DNA from: Lagopus muta | Lineage: Eukaryota; Chordata; Aves; Galliformes; Phasianidae | Reading direction: 5' to 3' | DNA length: 64,000 nucleotides | Assembly: GCF_023343835.1 (NCBI RefSeq) | Contig: NC_064443.1 | Location: forward strand, 6,882,001-6,946,000 | In this document: piece by piece, positions 62,506 to 64,000 of the stretch | Numbering within the stretch: position 1 is the first letter of the stretch | Layout: the number at the start of each line of letters is the position of its first letter | The notes under the pieces: model-generated | Databases searched by the model: none | What the model was told of the DNA's origin: nothing | Seen by the model: only the letters and a program-made list of their open reading frames with translations | Program-made: the position numbers and the translations under genes

Positions 62506-64000
62506 CTGGGGAAAAAAAAAAATACAGACCCACTTTGGTCAAAATATTGACTTTTGACAGACATCGCAGAATTCCCAAGTCTCAGGAAGTAAAATCATAC
62601 CAAGATATACGTTATCTGGCACGTGTTCATAACACTTTTATTTTTAAAGGAGTGAATAAAACAAAGAAAATAAAGACAGGCTTTTCACATTCTTTTCCTG
62701 CATTAGCTGCCATTGAGGACATTAAATCAAGAACTTAAAGCTGCTTAGAAAAAAAACTTGTCAGAAATCATTCTGAAGTGATTGGATAAAGAGCTTGTTG
62801 ATGACTTATTTCCACTAGATTTTAATAACGTGCAGTATTTTCAGAAGATGTTAACCGGGTTTTAGGTGAATAAGGCTAAAAGGACAAGAAAGTCAAAGTA
62901 ATAATAAGCTTACAACTGTTCACAGATTGAGTTGACTTTAATGTTTAACAAATACATAAACAACACTTATTACAACCTAAAGCACTAGTGGAAGAGCAAC
63001 CATAGAACTAACAGTCTAGCATTTAGTAGATGAACCTAACTACACCTTATCTCTATATGGATGAACATCAGCACAACACACCATTTCTTTGTCACTTACC
63101 TGTCACAGCAACAAAATATAGGTTAAACCTTTCAGCAAGAAGTTAGAAACAATCTGAGCTTTATTATTGTTTTCTAAATCTATTTGAAAGAGATTGATAC
63201 AAAATGGACAGAGAAACAACTCCTGCCTTTATGCCTTTTAGCCACCAATTTGAAAGGTTAGCAGGCCTCTTTTTGGGCCTGAAATAGTGGACTGCCTTAG
63301 AGTTAATTACAGAAACAAAACAAAATACAGAGATTTCCTTCACTAGAGGATAATCCGCAATGTTTCCATTCTCAGAATGAAATACACACAAAAACACTAT
63401 AAAAAAACATCCATTCACTTCATTAAAAAAAATCTCAGAATTCATTCATTTTCACATATGGCCTGGATGCAGCAAGTACTTGAAGGATTTAAGCTGATTT
63501 GGAATCCTAGATTAAATCACTCAGACCTTCATAAATCTCTTTTTCACTCTCTGCCCCCTTCTCATGCTGACACTCTGCCAATCTGTCGTGGGCTGCACAC
63601 AAGGATTACTGTATGATCCATCTGGAATGTACCATGCAAATAAGTACTTTCTGCTCCTAAATACAAATTCAAGTGTAATTATTGAGTGCCATAAAATAAT
63701 TTTAAAAAAATTTAGAAAGGATATCTTAAGAAGCCATCTTCAAGTTGCTTGCCTAATCATATTAACAATGATGTATGCTGGTTACGAGGAACTCTATAAT
63801 TAAGATGCCTGAATCTTGGCACTAAAGCTGAAGCGGTTAGTAGAACATCCTCCAAAAAGTTTGCTCAATTCTATTTACCTACCAACTTGTTCAGAACTGC
63901 AGTCATAGCAGGTTAATGGATTAAGTTTGGCAGATTCAGTTTTCAGCTCACATACATACAAAGCAAAGTTTTTCTAGTTACAAAGGTGCTCTAAAAGCAT
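62506..64000. other. DCP1A intron, right window edge
   Basis: No further DCP1A exon was found here on the minus strand. In particular the conserved segment that follows the EVH1 domain is absent, so it must lie farther right. Open frames in this stretch are short and unrecognised. Confidence 0.6.

Noticed and set aside
63080-63125. Possible extra DCP1A exon ending at an ACTTAC (GTAAGT) donor on the minus strand
   Set aside because: Upstream sequence on the minus strand has stops in the needed frame, no acceptor is convincing, and no DCP1A-like peptide appears.
1-64000. tRNA, rRNA, CRISPR or bacterial-type operon content
   Set aside because: No such structures were recognised. The intron-exon organisation and CR1 elements show vertebrate nuclear DNA.

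Overview
The window looks like avian nuclear DNA. Introns are short, interspersed repeats are sparse, and the only recognisable transposon remnants are three CR1 LINE 3' fragments, the dominant LINE of birds. Chicken or another galliform is likely but cannot be fixed from the sequence alone. Three protein-coding genes can be assembled exon by exon.

(1) About 1-6,900 contains no recognised coding exon. It has an AAAC microsatellite, a moderately GC-rich patch at about 3.3-3.75 kb with two good splice donors, and one CR1 tail. (2) About 6,904-16,500, plus strand: a 12-coding-exon gene of 289 codons. Its last exons encode two adjacent hydrophobic segments that I recognise as TMEM40. Its N-terminal exons form a predicted alpha-helical, CARD-like region that I do not associate with mammalian TMEM40. 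(3) About 18,350-40,650, minus strand: the complete TKT (transketolase) gene. Its 14 coding exons give 627 codons, every exon junction keeps frame, and all thiamine-diphosphate and substrate residues examined are present. A CpG island covers its first exon. TMEM40 and TKT converge tail to tail about 1.8 kb apart. (4) About 40,900-49,450: intergenic, nothing recognised. (5) About 49,455 to past the right edge, minus strand: the 3' part of DCP1A (decapping cofactor). Five phase-0 exons encode the last 412 residues, followed by a probable long 3'UTR. The EVH1-domain exons lie beyond base 64,000.

TKT followed by DCP1A in the same orientation matches human 3p21.1. The gene facing the TKT 3' end is different: PRKCD in human, a TMEM40-like gene here. 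The genes share no pathway: TKT serves the pentose phosphate pathway, DCP1A mRNA decay, and TMEM40 is a poorly characterised membrane protein. The most interesting points are the CARD-like N-terminus joined to TMEM40, its run of symmetric phase-1 mini-exons, a very weak splice donor inside the DCP1A trimerisation coding region, and a 19-base homopolymer that would be a G19 tract in the DCP1A 3'UTR.
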